Below, piece after piece: positions 1 through 7,222 of a stretch of 34,117 nucleotides of DNA. The stretch spans positions 1 to 34,117 of the forward strand of contig JAKVBQ010000033.1 in NCBI GenBank assembly GCA_022447205.1. Direction: 5' to 3'. The translations under genes were made by a program, and so were the position numbers. How positions within the stretch are numbered: the first letter of the stretch is position 1; each line of letters opens with the position of its first letter. Origin of the DNA: Phycisphaerales bacterium. Its GTDB lineage: Bacteria; Planctomycetota; Phycisphaerae; Phycisphaerales; SM1A02. The notes beneath the pieces are model-generated. The model made no database searches and had not been told where the DNA came from. It was given only the letters and a program-made list of their open reading frames with translations.

Positions 1-281
1 GCATGGGTGAAGCCGAGTTCCCTCGCCCACGCGAATCCCGCCTGCATGGCCGCAGCCTTGCCCTGATTGACCTCCAGCCGGCAGACCCTGCAGGGCGGGT
101 CCGCGGAACGGTCGGACCAGCGGTCCAGCAGTTCCGTGGTCCCGTCATCCGAACCGTCGTCGACCACGATCACCGGCAGGCCGCATGGCACGAGCCCGCT
201 CAGCACATCGAGGATGCTCTCCTCGTTGTTGTAGACTGCCACCACGATCGCGACGCCTCCGGAGTGAGGCGAGGACTTCAT
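1..281 (-). CDS. Glycosyltransferase family 2, N-terminal part (runs off the window)
   Basis: The first 93 codons of a minus-strand gene that leaves the window at base 1. The reading begins MKSSPHSGGVAIVVAVYNNE, continues through VIVVDDGSDDGT and then NQGKAAAMQAGFAWA. This is the nucleotide-binding half of a GT-A fold family 2 glycosyltransferase: the A-V-Y-N-N-E strand, the VDDGSxDGT motif and the N-x-GK helix are all in the expected order. Such enzymes move a sugar from a nucleotide or polyprenyl-phosphate donor to lipids, polysaccharides or proteins; the acceptor cannot be told from this fragment. The start is not certain. An in-frame ATG at 308 would add nine residues and overlap the first bases of the divergent aminotransferase gene, and neither start has a clear ribosome binding site. 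Confidence 0.85.
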   Translation of the reverse strand, partial: MKSSPHSGGVAIVVAVYNNEESILDVLSGLVPCGLPVIVVDDGSDDGTTELLDRWSDRSADPPCRVCRLEVNQGKAAAMQAGFAWARELGFTH

Positions 282-306
282 CGATTCTCGAGACACGGAC
301 TTCGTC

Positions 307-1686
307 ATGTCGGACATTGATCTCGGTTCGATCCTGGGCAGCTGCACCAATCCGGGGGATCGGTACGCTCGGCTGCTGAATCCACGATTCTACAAGCTCC
401 TGCGCGCCCTCGGGTTCGACCGGACCTTCGTCCGTGGAGAAGGCCCCTGGCTCTTCGACGAGGCGGGTGACCGGTACCTGGACGCGATCGCCGGCTATGC
501 GGCGATCACGATCGGTCGGAACCACCCGGTCCTGATCGATGCCCTGCACCAGGCCCTTGATTCGGGGCTGCCTTCGCTGGTCCAGTTCGAGGCGAACCCG
601 CTCGCCGGCGCCCTCGCGGAACGCCTGCTCGAGACGACAGGACGCGGCGGTGACCGGGTGTACTTCACCAACTCCGGAACCGAAGGCGTCGAGGCGGCGA
701 TCAAGTTCGCACGTGCCTCGACCGGTCGCAGTCGACTGATCCACTGCACGCGCGGATTCCACGGACTGACCCTGGGTGCGCTGTCACTCAACGGGAACCC
801 GGGCTTGCGGGAAGGCTTCGGTCCATTGCTCGCGGATGTCCGGGAGATCCCGTTCGGGGATCGTGAAGCACTTGCCGCCGCGCTCGCGGAGGAACCGACG
901 GCCGCGTTCATCATCGAGAGCGTGCAGGGCAAGACCCTGGCCGTCGCCGAGAACGAGTGGTTGCAGGAGGTCGAACGACTGTGCCGTGAACACGGCACCC
1001 TCCTGATCGCCGACGAGGTGCAGACCGGACTCGGTCGGACCGGCGCGATCCTCGGCACCGACCACGCCGGGATCAGGCCCGACATCGTGGTGCTCTCGAA
1101 AGCGCTCTCCGGCGGCATGGTCCCCGTCGGCGCGGTGATCGCACGCGACTCGATCCTCGAGGACGTCTTCGCATCGATGGCCCGGTCGCATGTGCACAGC
1201 TCGACCTTCAAGGAGAACGTGCTTGCGATGGTCGCGGGGATCGCGAGCCTCTCCATCCTCCGCGAGGAACGTCTCGAACAGCGTGCGGAGGAACTGGGCG
1301 CACTGCTGCGCACCCGTCTCGAGACGGTGGCTGCCGAAACCGGCTGCATCCGGGCGGTCCGTGGCCGGGGGCTGATGCTCGGGATCGAACTCGACGTCGA
1401 ACGGATGGCGGGTTCGATCAAGCTGCCCGTGATCGGCAGGCACCGCAGCACGCTTGTCGCCCAGGCGGTGGTGAGGCACCTGCTGATCGAGCACCGCATC
1501 CTCGCCCTCTCGACCTCCGCGGAGTCCGCGACGATCAAGTTCACGCCGGCACTGGTGATCGAGCACGAACAGATCGAGCAACTGGCCGCCGCGGTCCACC
1601 AGACGCTCGAACGACTCGACGGCACGACCCTGGGCGCCGACATCCACGGCCTCGCCGGGCTGACCCGCGGCATCATCGGTGGCTGA
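307..1686 (+). CDS. Class III (PLP-dependent) aminotransferase, aspartate aminotransferase family
   Basis: A 459-residue fold-type I, class III aminotransferase of the group that holds acetylornithine, ornithine, putrescine and 4-aminobutyrate aminotransferases. Visible landmarks are the phosphate-binding NSGTEG at residues 122-127, the pyridine-binding ADEVQTGLGRTG with Asp236, and the Schiff-base lysine in LSKALSGG (Lys265). The HSSTFKEN stretch just after it is also typical. The length is normal for the family. It catalyses transfer of an amino group between an omega- or alpha-amino donor and a 2-oxo acid; the substrate cannot be assigned from sequence alone. The start lies 26 bases from that of the divergent glycosyltransferase, so the promoters must overlap or lie inside the neighbouring gene. 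The hydrolase gene follows 60 bases downstream in the same direction, probably in one transcript. Confidence 0.9.
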   Translation: MSDIDLGSILGSCTNPGDRYARLLNPRFYKLLRALGFDRTFVRGEGPWLFDEAGDRYLDAIAGYAAITIGRNHPVLIDALHQALDSGLPSLVQFEANPLAGALAERLLETTGRGGDRVYFTNSGTEGVEAAIKFARASTGRSRLIHCTRGFHGLTLGALSLNGNPGLREGFGPLLADVREIPFGDREALAAALAEEPTAAFIIESVQGKTLAVAENEWLQEVERLCREHGTLLIADEVQTGLGRTGAILGTDHAGIRPDIVVLSKALSGGMVPVGAVIARDSILEDVFASMARSHVHSSTFKENVLAMVAGIASLSILREERLEQRAEELGALLRTRLETVAAETGCIRAVRGRGLMLGIELDVERMAGSIKLPVIGRHRSTLVAQAVVRHLLIEHRILALSTSAESATIKFTPALVIEHEQIEQLAAAVHQTLERLDGTTLGADIHGLAGLTRGIIGG

Positions 1687-1746
1687 ACGCGGCGTTGCGT
1701 GATCCACGTCCCGGGACGACCTCTTCACCCACAGGAACCCCGACGA

Positions 1747-2712
1747 ATGACCCCGGAACAGGAACGCATCGATGCCGAGATCCGGGAGGCGATCGTCGCC
1801 TTCCACCATCCCTCGATTCCGGTGCTGCGCGAGCTGACGGTCGAGGAGGGTCGTGACTTCCTCGAACTCTTCGTCCAGCAGAACCCGCCCAGCAGGGTCG
1901 AGATCGGCGAGATCAGGGAACTCGAGGTCGACGGTGGCGATGGCCCGATCCACGCCCGGCTCTACCTGCCCGCCGGTCGCACCGGTCCCCACCCGGTCAT
2001 GGTCTGGTTCCACGGAGGTGGCTGGGTCTTCGGTTCGGTCGAAGGGACCGATCCGCATGCGCGGAAACTCTGCCGGGACACCGGGGCCGCGATCCTCTCG
2101 GTCGAATACCGCCTTGCGCCGGAACATCCCCATCCGGCCGCCGTCGAGGATGCGATCGCGGCGATGCGATGGACGCACGCCCATGCCGCGGAACACGGTC
2201 TTGATGCGAATCGGATCGCGGTCGGTGGTGACTCCGCGGGCGGGAACCTCGCCGCGGTCTGCACCCTGGATGCACGTGACAACGGAGGTCCGGACCTGAG
2301 CGCCCAGTTGCTGGTCTATCCGGTGGTGGACGACGACCTGGACCGACCGTCGTACCGGTCGTTCGCGGAGGGACTGCTTCTCGAGACCGCGGACATGACC
2401 TGGTTCTGGAACCACTACTGCCCGGAAGCGGCCCTCCGTCGGTCGTGGCGATGCAGTCCCCTGCGCGCAACGAACCACGAAGGTCTCCCCCCTGCCGTGG
2501 TCATGATCGCGGACCTCGATCCTCTTCGTTCGGAGAACGAGGCGTACGTGGAGCGACTCCGGGAAGCAGGCGTCACCACCGAGGTGGTCCGACTCCCCGA
2601 CCTGCCCCATGGTTCGTTCGGAATGTCCGACAACTGCGGTGCGGTCCGGATCGCGATCCGCGAGGCCTGCCTCGGGATCGCCGGTCACCTTGGAACGACA
2701 CCGACCGGGTGA
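1747..2712 (+). CDS. Alpha/beta hydrolase, hormone-sensitive lipase (HSL) type
   Basis: A 321-residue esterase of the HSL family (bacterial lipolytic family IV). The oxyanion-hole motif HGGGW lies at 89-93 and the nucleophile elbow GGDSAGG puts the catalytic serine at 163. The acid is probably Asp258 in LDPLRSE and the base His288 in LPHGSFGM, so the triad is complete. There is no signal peptide, so a cytoplasmic carboxylesterase is expected, probably for short-chain acyl esters. I chose the ATG at 1747 because AGGAA lies about ten bases upstream; an in-frame GTG at 1699 would add 16 residues but has no binding site. It follows the aminotransferase by 60 bases in the same direction. Two of the hairpins at 2728-2881 could end the transcript. 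Confidence 0.9.
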   Translation: MTPEQERIDAEIREAIVAFHHPSIPVLRELTVEEGRDFLELFVQQNPPSRVEIGEIRELEVDGGDGPIHARLYLPAGRTGPHPVMVWFHGGGWVFGSVEGTDPHARKLCRDTGAAILSVEYRLAPEHPHPAAVEDAIAAMRWTHAHAAEHGLDANRIAVGGDSAGGNLAAVCTLDARDNGGPDLSAQLLVYPVVDDDLDRPSYRSFAEGLLLETADMTWFWNHYCPEAALRRSWRCSPLRATNHEGLPPAVVMIADLDPLRSENEAYVERLREAGVTTEVVRLPDLPHGSFGMSDNCGAVRIAIREACLGIAGHLGTTPTG

Positions 2713-2727
2713 ACCAGGCACGAAAAA

Positions 2728-2768
2728 GCCGACGACCCGGCCCGGAGAAACCAGGCGGGGTCGTCGGC
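2728..2768 (-). terminator. Hairpin terminator, best for the minus strand
   Basis: An 11 bp perfect stem (2728-2738 GCCGACGACCC with 2758-2768) around a 19-base loop. On the minus strand it is followed by TTTTT (complement of the A run at 2723-2727), so it fits an intrinsic terminator for the MshEN-domain gene that ends at 2919. On the plus strand there is no T run, though it may still slow read-through from the hydrolase gene. Confidence 0.6.
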
Positions 2769-2778
2769 GAGCACCGGG

Positions 2779-2881
2779 ACTGTGCATGGCATGGAGAACC
2801 GCACAGTTCGCAAGGAGTCGAGAGAACCAGTCTCGCACTCGTTGGTCCATAGTCACGCACCCCGTCGATGTGACGGGGTGC
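2779..2881. repeat. Three further consecutive hairpins between convergent genes
   Basis: Between the hydrolase and the MshEN-domain gene lie three more inverted repeats: ACTGTGC/GCACAGT (2779-2785 with 2801-2807, 7 bp), GAGTCGAGA with its complement at 2831-2840 (9 bp, one bulged base, 7-base loop), and GCACCCCGTC/GACGGGGTGC (2857-2866 with 2872-2881, 10 bp, 5-base loop). The last is followed on the plus strand by GTTCGATTTCCTT and may terminate the hydrolase transcript. Together with the hairpin at 2728-2768 they fill almost all of the 206-base gap. Confidence 0.6.
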
Positions 2882-2918
2882 GTTCGATTTCCTTGAAAAA
2901 CTCGTCAGGGGTTCCGGT

Positions 2919-3422
2919 TCAGGCGGCGTCATCACCGAACTGGAGCAGGTCCTGCGGCTGGAGCTCGGCAGCGACGACGCGCTCGTCCAGGCCGGGCAGT
3001 GCGTAGTAGTCGTCGAGCCTGCCCGCGAGGTAGTGGGCATCGGTCAGCACGAAGCGGCACGGTCGATCGAGCACTCGAGTCGCGAAGCGCACGGCACGAG
3101 AGAGGTGCTGCTCCGTGGTCGCCGCGAGGAGCGAACCGTCACTCTCCATGCGCATCGGCAGGAACCGGAACTGCCACGCCTGACGGCGGGTCACGAGGTC
3201 GAGTACGTTCAGGTCGATCTCGGAGTCGGTCGGACGAACGATCTCCCCGAGTCGAATCGTGGTTTCGGTCCAGATGTTCTCGATCCGCTGGGGATCGAGT
3301 CCGTACATCCGCTGGGCCAGGAGGCCGAAGGGTTCCGGATGGCTCTGCTGCCTTCTCAGGATGAATTCGGTCTGTTCAACCGTCAGCAGTCCGGCCGACA
3401 CGAGCATTTCACCGATACGCAT
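2919..3422 (-). CDS. Standalone MshEN / GspE N-terminal domain protein
   Basis: A 167-residue protein made only of the domain normally found at the N terminus of type II secretion and type IV pilus ATPases (GspE, PilB, MshE). Residues 2-25 fit the MshEN motif R-x-G-x-x-L-x-x-x-G-x-x-x-x-x-Q-x-x-x-x-L-x-x-Q, known in MshE to bind cyclic di-GMP. A second, looser copy follows at about 32-54 (FGLLAQRMYGLDPQRIENI). The middle (about 66-130) resembles the alpha/beta part that follows in GspE. No ATPase domain, Walker motif or membrane segment is present. A good ribosome binding site (GGGAGG) lies about seven bases before the ATG. A role as a cyclic di-GMP-sensing adaptor is inference from the domain alone. 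It stands alone and converges on the hydrolase gene. Confidence 0.75.
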   Translation of the reverse strand: MRIGEMLVSAGLLTVEQTEFILRRQQSHPEPFGLLAQRMYGLDPQRIENIWTETTIRLGEIVRPTDSEIDLNVLDLVTRRQAWQFRFLPMRMESDGSLLAATTEQHLSRAVRFATRVLDRPCRFVLTDAHYLAGRLDDYYALPGLDERVVAAELQPQDLLQFGDDAA

Positions 3423-3793
3423 TCTCTCAGCCTCCCTCAGGTGATCGAATCAGGATTCAAGTGCTTCCTACATCGACGCGGACCAGGCTCGGGTCGAGCC
3501 GCAACCACCACAAACACGCGGCTTGTCGCTGGCGGGACGGTGCATGGGCGAACAGGCGCACGGAGCTCGATTCTTTCGGGACCTGCCGCCGGAACGACCC
3601 CGACAAAGAGTCGTCCGAGAAGACGGGTCGGGCTTGGAATCGGTGATTCCGGACGCTACGCTTCATTCGAACCCCTTGCTGGAAAGGTGGAGCGGGACTG
3701 ACTCGCGGCGGACACGACATCGAATCACGACTCCAGGCGGAACTCAGCGCCTGGGGTGATCTCCCTGCCGGAGGAGGCTCCGCGGGACGCCGG
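3423..3793. other. Divergent intergenic region with hairpins and a candidate promoter
   Basis: This 371-base gap separates two divergent genes. It contains perfect inverted repeats GGCTCG/CGAGCC (3486-3500), GGAATC/GATTCC (3636-3650) and CCAGGCG/CGCCTGG (3733-3754), plus a CCCGAC/GTCGGG pair near 3599-3632. A sigma70-like promoter for the plus-strand gene can be read as TTGGAA (3634-3639), 17 bases, TACGCT (3657-3662). I see no clear promoter for the minus-strand gene. Confidence 0.5.
3634..3662 (+). promoter_or_regulatory. Candidate sigma70-like promoter
   Basis: TTGGAA at 3634-3639 and TACGCT at 3657-3662 are 17 bases apart. Transcription would begin near 3669, about 125 bases before the ATG of the following gene. 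The -35 box overlaps a 6 bp inverted repeat (3636-3650) that could act as an operator. Confidence 0.4.
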
Positions 3794-4621
3794 ATGAAAC
3801 GACGTCTCGAGTCGGTTCTGGACGGTCCCCTCGGTGCATCAGGCGCCCTCGCGGAGGCGCGCGTGGCGAGACGCCTGATCGATGCAGGCTGTGCGCTCGA
3901 GATCGAACTCCCGACACCCAACGGGCGCACCTGCGACTTCGAAGTCACGGTCGACGGCCGGTCGTTCTTCCTGCACGTGAAGTGTCTGCAGGCGGAGAAC
4001 ACCTCCCACCCACCGCTTCCGAGCTTCCTTCGCTCGATCGAACAGGTCGAACGCCCGTTCCTGGTCGAGGTCGACTGGCGCGGTGATCTCGAGGACCGGG
4101 AGCTGGCCTCCTTCGCCTCGGCCGCGCGGGCATTCGTGCAGGAGGCCCGGATCGGCGAGGAGCTCCTGCACCGTGATGCCGAAGGACACCCCGCGGGCAC
4201 GGTCCGCATCAGCACGCCGTTGAACACGGAACGAGCGGTCGTCGCGGTCTCGCGGTGCACCCCGGAGATGATCTCCCGCGTGGGTCGACTCCTGGAACGT
4301 GCCTACGTCCAGTTCATGCCCGGCGGTGAGAACGTGATCCTGGTCATGACCGAGGACCCCGCACACGAACGCGTCGTCGACCTCGCCCTGCTTGGCACGC
4401 ATGTCGAACGCTGGGACCGCATTCCCCGAAGCGGCAAGCGAGTCGCCCACGGTCGGGCCGAGGACGGCTTCTGGTCCGGCGAACGTTTCGACCTGAGCCG
4501 GGTCGTTGGTTGGATGCAGTTCGATTCGGAAGCGATGCCACCGCGCCTCTGGTTCCGCCACGAGGAGCGACCGGACGAACCGCTGCGGGGCACGATCATC
4601 GAGGCACTCGGCGCGGACTGA
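3794..4621 (+). CDS. Unknown protein with a possible PD-(D/E)XK nuclease-like core
   Basis: I do not recognise the family of this 275-residue protein. Its N-terminal third has the order of a restriction-endonuclease-like fold: a helix with Glu21 (GALAEARVARRLIDAG), a strand with Asp48 in CDFEV, and a strand ending HVK (His61, Lys63) in place of the usual (E/Q)xK. If real, the second acidic residue is replaced by histidine or supplied by Glu50. There are no membrane segments or signal peptide. The start is unclear. The frame stays open upstream to 3647, and the added residues (about 32 from a CTG at 3698, which follows AGGTGGAG) read like protein. The nearest SD-like run to the ATG at 3794, GGAGGAGG, ends about 16 bases away, which is far. 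It converges on hflX, 30 bases away, but no functional link is evident. Confidence 0.6.
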   Translation: MKRRLESVLDGPLGASGALAEARVARRLIDAGCALEIELPTPNGRTCDFEVTVDGRSFFLHVKCLQAENTSHPPLPSFLRSIEQVERPFLVEVDWRGDLEDRELASFASAARAFVQEARIGEELLHRDAEGHPAGTVRISTPLNTERAVVAVSRCTPEMISRVGRLLERAYVQFMPGGENVILVMTEDPAHERVVDLALLGTHVERWDRIPRSGKRVAHGRAEDGFWSGERFDLSRVVGWMQFDSEAMPPRLWFRHEERPDEPLRGTIIEALGAD

Positions 4622-4631
4622 ATCCGGAGCA

Positions 4632-4646
4632 CCGTCCGACGGACGG
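4632..4646. terminator. Small hairpin between convergent genes
   Basis: CCGTCC and GGACGG form a perfect 6 bp stem with a 3-base loop in the 30-base gap between two convergent stop codons. There is no T run on either side, so at most it is a weak two-way terminator. Confidence 0.35.
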
Positions 4647-4651
4647 CCGAA

Positions 4652-6082
4652 TCAACCCAGATGCTCCTCCGGCCAGTCGCGATCATGCGGCGGCACCTCC
4701 GGCAACCTGCGTTGCACGGGCTCCGGCCAGATCTCGAGCAGTGCCTCCTGAGCGGGCACCCCGTCGAGCGTGAAGTTCGAACCCCTTGCCAGCAGCTGCT
4801 CGACCTGCCGGCGGCCGATCAGGACGCGGTAGACGCTGGTGGTCTCCGTCCAGGAACGTTCGAGGACCTCGGTTCGCTTCTCGAGGAAGTCCATCAGCCG
4901 TCCATCCGACATCGGGGCTTCAAGCGACACCTCCGAAGTCGGTCCCTTCATGAGCTCCTGCACACGCGCAACGAGTCGGTCCCGACCCTCGCCGGTGCGA
5001 GCGCTCAGGGGAATCGCCTCGGGATCACGTTCCAGCCAGGCCTCGATCGGATCGACCGCGAAGAAACCGCGGTTCGTCTGCTCGCGAATGACGTCGACCT
5101 TGTTGAGGGCGAGAATCCTCGGCTGGTCACCTGCTCCGATGCCGTCCAGGACCTCGAGCACCGTCTCGTACTGCATCACCGCATTCCGATCGGAGACGTC
5201 GAGCACGATGACCAGCACGTGCGCACGGACCGTCTCCTCGAGCGTTGAACGGAAGCTCGCGACCAGGTGGTGCGGCAGGTTGCTGATGAAGCCGACGGTG
5301 TCCGACAGGAGCGCGCGGGCTCCCCCACCGAGCGGCCAGGATTCGACCCTGGTGCCGAGCGTCGCGAACAGCTGGTCCGCGACGTAGGCGCCGCCTTCGG
5401 TCAGGGTGTTGAAGAGCGTCGACTTCCCGGCGTTGGTGTAACCGACCAGTCCCACGGTGAAGTGTTCGAGGGTCCGTTGATCCACCTCGCGGATCTTTCG
5501 CTTCTGCACGTCGACCAGTCGTTCACGAAGCTGACTCAGTCGCTTCTGGACGATTCGACGGTCGATCTCGAGCTGCTGCTCACCGGGACCACGGGTACCC
5601 ACGCCGATCGGTGCACCGCCGGTGACCTGGCCGAGGTGCGTCCACATCGCCCGCAGGCGCGGTGCGGTGTACTGGAGCTGGGCGATCTCGACCTGCAGGC
5701 GAGCCTCCCTGGTCCGAGCCCGCGTCGCGAAGATGTCGAGGATCAGCTCGCTTCGATCGAGGACCTTGCAGCAGACCGCCTCCTCGATTGTCCGGATCTG
5801 CATGGGCGCGAGTTCGTTGTCGAAGACCACGACCTTCGCATCCACCATCTCGACGAGATGGACCAGTTCCTCGAGCTTGCCCTTGCCGAGATAGCTGGAT
5901 CCCTTGGGACGCTCACGCTTCTGGAGCAGCTCCCCCACCACCTGCCCGCCGGCGGAATGGACGAGCGCACGGAGCTCCCCGAGAGGGTCCTCGCCGGACT
6001 GCTCCTCGCGGGTCAGCAGCACCTTCACGAGCACCGCCCGTTCAGCCTCGACCTCGATGTTGGTGCGGACGCCTTCTTCCAT
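4652..6082 (-). CDS. hflX: Ribosome-associated GTPase HflX
   Basis: A 476-residue HflX, which in other bacteria binds the ribosome, splits stalled 70S particles and aids recovery from heat or antibiotics. The N-terminal nucleotide-binding domain covers about 15-125 (KGSSYLGKGKLEEL near 60-73). The glycine-rich GTRGPGE linker is at 163-168 after a coiled region, and the G domain has G1 GYTNAGKS (214-221), G3 DTVGF (261-265) and G4 NKVD (327-330). The C-terminal domain is complete. The ATG at 6082 is preferred because GGAG lies five bases before it. The frame is open much further upstream, but that part overlaps tsaD on the other strand and does not look like HflX. It diverges from tsaD across a 72-base gap; a TAGACT box on the minus strand (6111-6106) may be its -10 element. 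Confidence 0.96.
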   Translation of the reverse strand: MEEGVRTNIEVEAERAVLVKVLLTREEQSGEDPLGELRALVHSAGGQVVGELLQKRERPKGSSYLGKGKLEELVHLVEMVDAKVVVFDNELAPMQIRTIEEAVCCKVLDRSELILDIFATRARTREARLQVEIAQLQYTAPRLRAMWTHLGQVTGGAPIGVGTRGPGEQQLEIDRRIVQKRLSQLRERLVDVQKRKIREVDQRTLEHFTVGLVGYTNAGKSTLFNTLTEGGAYVADQLFATLGTRVESWPLGGGARALLSDTVGFISNLPHHLVASFRSTLEETVRAHVLVIVLDVSDRNAVMQYETVLEVLDGIGAGDQPRILALNKVDVIREQTNRGFFAVDPIEAWLERDPEAIPLSARTGEGRDRLVARVQELMKGPTSEVSLEAPMSDGRLMDFLEKRTEVLERSWTETTSVYRVLIGRRQVEQLLARGSNFTLDGVPAQEALLEIWPEPVQRRLPEVPPHDRDWPEEHLG

Positions 6083-6127
6083 GGAACTCCAATCTCGAGC
6101 TGAGGAGTCTAGCGGCTCAGGACTCGG

Positions 6128-6133
6128 TACCCT
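6128..6133 (+). promoter_or_regulatory. Candidate -10 box (TACCCT) for tsaD
   Basis: TACCCT ends seven bases before an ATG at 6141, which would place the transcription start at or next to that ATG. No good -35 box is seen 17 bases upstream (GAGTCT). The ATG opens a five-codon frame whose stop overlaps the tsaD start. Confidence 0.35.
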
Positions 6134-6140
6134 CTGCAGC

Positions 6141-6158
6141 ATGGGACGAAACCCGTGA
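6141..6158 (+). CDS. Possible leader peptide (MGRNP) coupled to tsaD
   Basis: A five-codon frame, ATG GGA CGA AAC CCG TGA. Its stop shares bases with the GTG start of tsaD (GTGA). If transcription starts at the TACCCT box the frame would be leaderless, and ribosomes finishing it would sit on the tsaD start. This may be chance; nothing but position supports it. Confidence 0.2.
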   Translation: MGRNP

Positions 6159-7219
6159 ACACCGGAAAGACCCTCATCCTCGCCATCGAATCCTCCTGCG
6201 ACGAGACCGCCGCGGCGGTGGTCGCCGACGGACGTGAGGTGCTCTCGAACGTCGTCGCGACCCAGCATGAACTGCACGAGGAATACCGGGGCGTGGTTCC
6301 GGAGATCGCCTCTCGCGCCCATCTGGAACGCGTTCTTCCCGTCGTCCGCCAGGCTCTTTCGGAAGCGGGCATCCGGGCGGATCAGCTCGATGCGGTCGCA
6401 GCAGGCACACGCCCCGGCCTGATCGGCGCGTTGCTGGTCGGGGTGAGTCTCGCCAAGGCCGTCGCCTGGAGCCTGTCGATTCCCTTCCTCGGCGTCGACC
6501 ACGTCGAGGCCCATCTGCTCGCCGGACTGCTCGGGGACCGGGAGGTCACCTGGCCGGCGGTCGGACTCGCGGTGAGCGGCGGGCACACCAGCCTGCACGC
6601 GATGCAGGGGCCGCTCGAGCTCGAGCGCCTCGGTGGGACGATCGATGATGCGGCAGGCGAGGCGTTCGACAAGGCGGCGATGATGCTCGACCTGCCGTAC
6701 CCGGGCGGCCCGGCACTGGATGAACTGGCGGAACGGTACGAGGGGGAGCTGACGACCGAACTGCCGATCTCGCTGATGAAGAAGTCCTCGCTGGACTTTT
6801 CCTTCAGCGGCGTGAAGACCGCAATGCTCTACGCGATCCGCGGCAAGCCCCGTCGCGAGGATGGACGGACGATCTTCGAACGATCGGTGGAAGCGCTGAC
6901 CCCGTCACAACGGATGGAACTTGCCGCGAGCTTCCGCTCGGCGGTGGTGTCGGCACTGATGCGCAAGACCAGTGCGGCCCTCGACCAGACGGGAGCGCGG
7001 ACCGTCCTGGCCGGAGGTGGCGTGGTCGCCAATCGACTTCTTCGCCGTGAACTGCAATCGCTTGCCGAGGAACGAGGGCTCGAGCTGCACTTGCCCGGCA
7101 TGGCGTTCTGCGTCGACAATGCCGCCATGCTCGCCGTCTCCGCCCATCATCGATTCCTCAGGGGTGATCGTGACCCACTCACGACCACCGCCCAGCCGAC
7201 CTCGCGTGGGAGGGCGTGA
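6155..7219 (+). CDS. tsaD: tRNA N6-adenosine threonylcarbamoyltransferase TsaD
   Basis: A 354-residue TsaD (Gcp/Kae1 family) of full length. With TsaB and TsaE it transfers the threonylcarbamoyl group to A37 of tRNAs reading ANN codons. The start ILAIESSCDETAAAVV (8-23) is the family signature. The metal ligands His116 and His120 are in DHVEAH, with Asp321 in VDNAAM as the third; SGGHT lies at 141-145 and GGTIDDAAGEAFDK at 160-173. I take the GTG at 6155 as the start because it gives the expected N terminus. It diverges from hflX and is followed three bases later by the RF-1-like gene, so the two are probably co-transcribed and coupled. TsaB and TsaE are not in the window. Confidence 0.97.
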   Translation: MNTGKTLILAIESSCDETAAAVVADGREVLSNVVATQHELHEEYRGVVPEIASRAHLERVLPVVRQALSEAGIRADQLDAVAAGTRPGLIGALLVGVSLAKAVAWSLSIPFLGVDHVEAHLLAGLLGDREVTWPAVGLAVSGGHTSLHAMQGPLELERLGGTIDDAAGEAFDKAAMMLDLPYPGGPALDELAERYEGELTTELPISLMKKSSLDFSFSGVKTAMLYAIRGKPRREDGRTIFERSVEALTPSQRMELAASFRSAVVSALMRKTSAALDQTGARTVLAGGGVVANRLLRRELQSLAEERGLELHLPGMAFCVDNAAMLAVSAHHRFLRGDRDPLTTTAQPTSRGRA

Positions 7220-7222
7220 ACC

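Noticed and set aside
784-2856. A 690-codon minus-strand frame across the aminotransferase and hydrolase genes
   Set aside because: Both plus-strand genes have full catalytic motifs; the antisense product is compositional noise.
3660-3680. TTCGAACCCC resembling a tRNA T-arm
   Set aside because: The flanking bases do not pair into a T stem and there is no acceptor stem or anticodon arm.
6083-6598. A long upstream extension of hflX
   Set aside because: It overlaps tsaD, whose motifs are certain, and the extra residues are unlike the HflX N terminus. The ATG at 6082 has a ribosome binding site.
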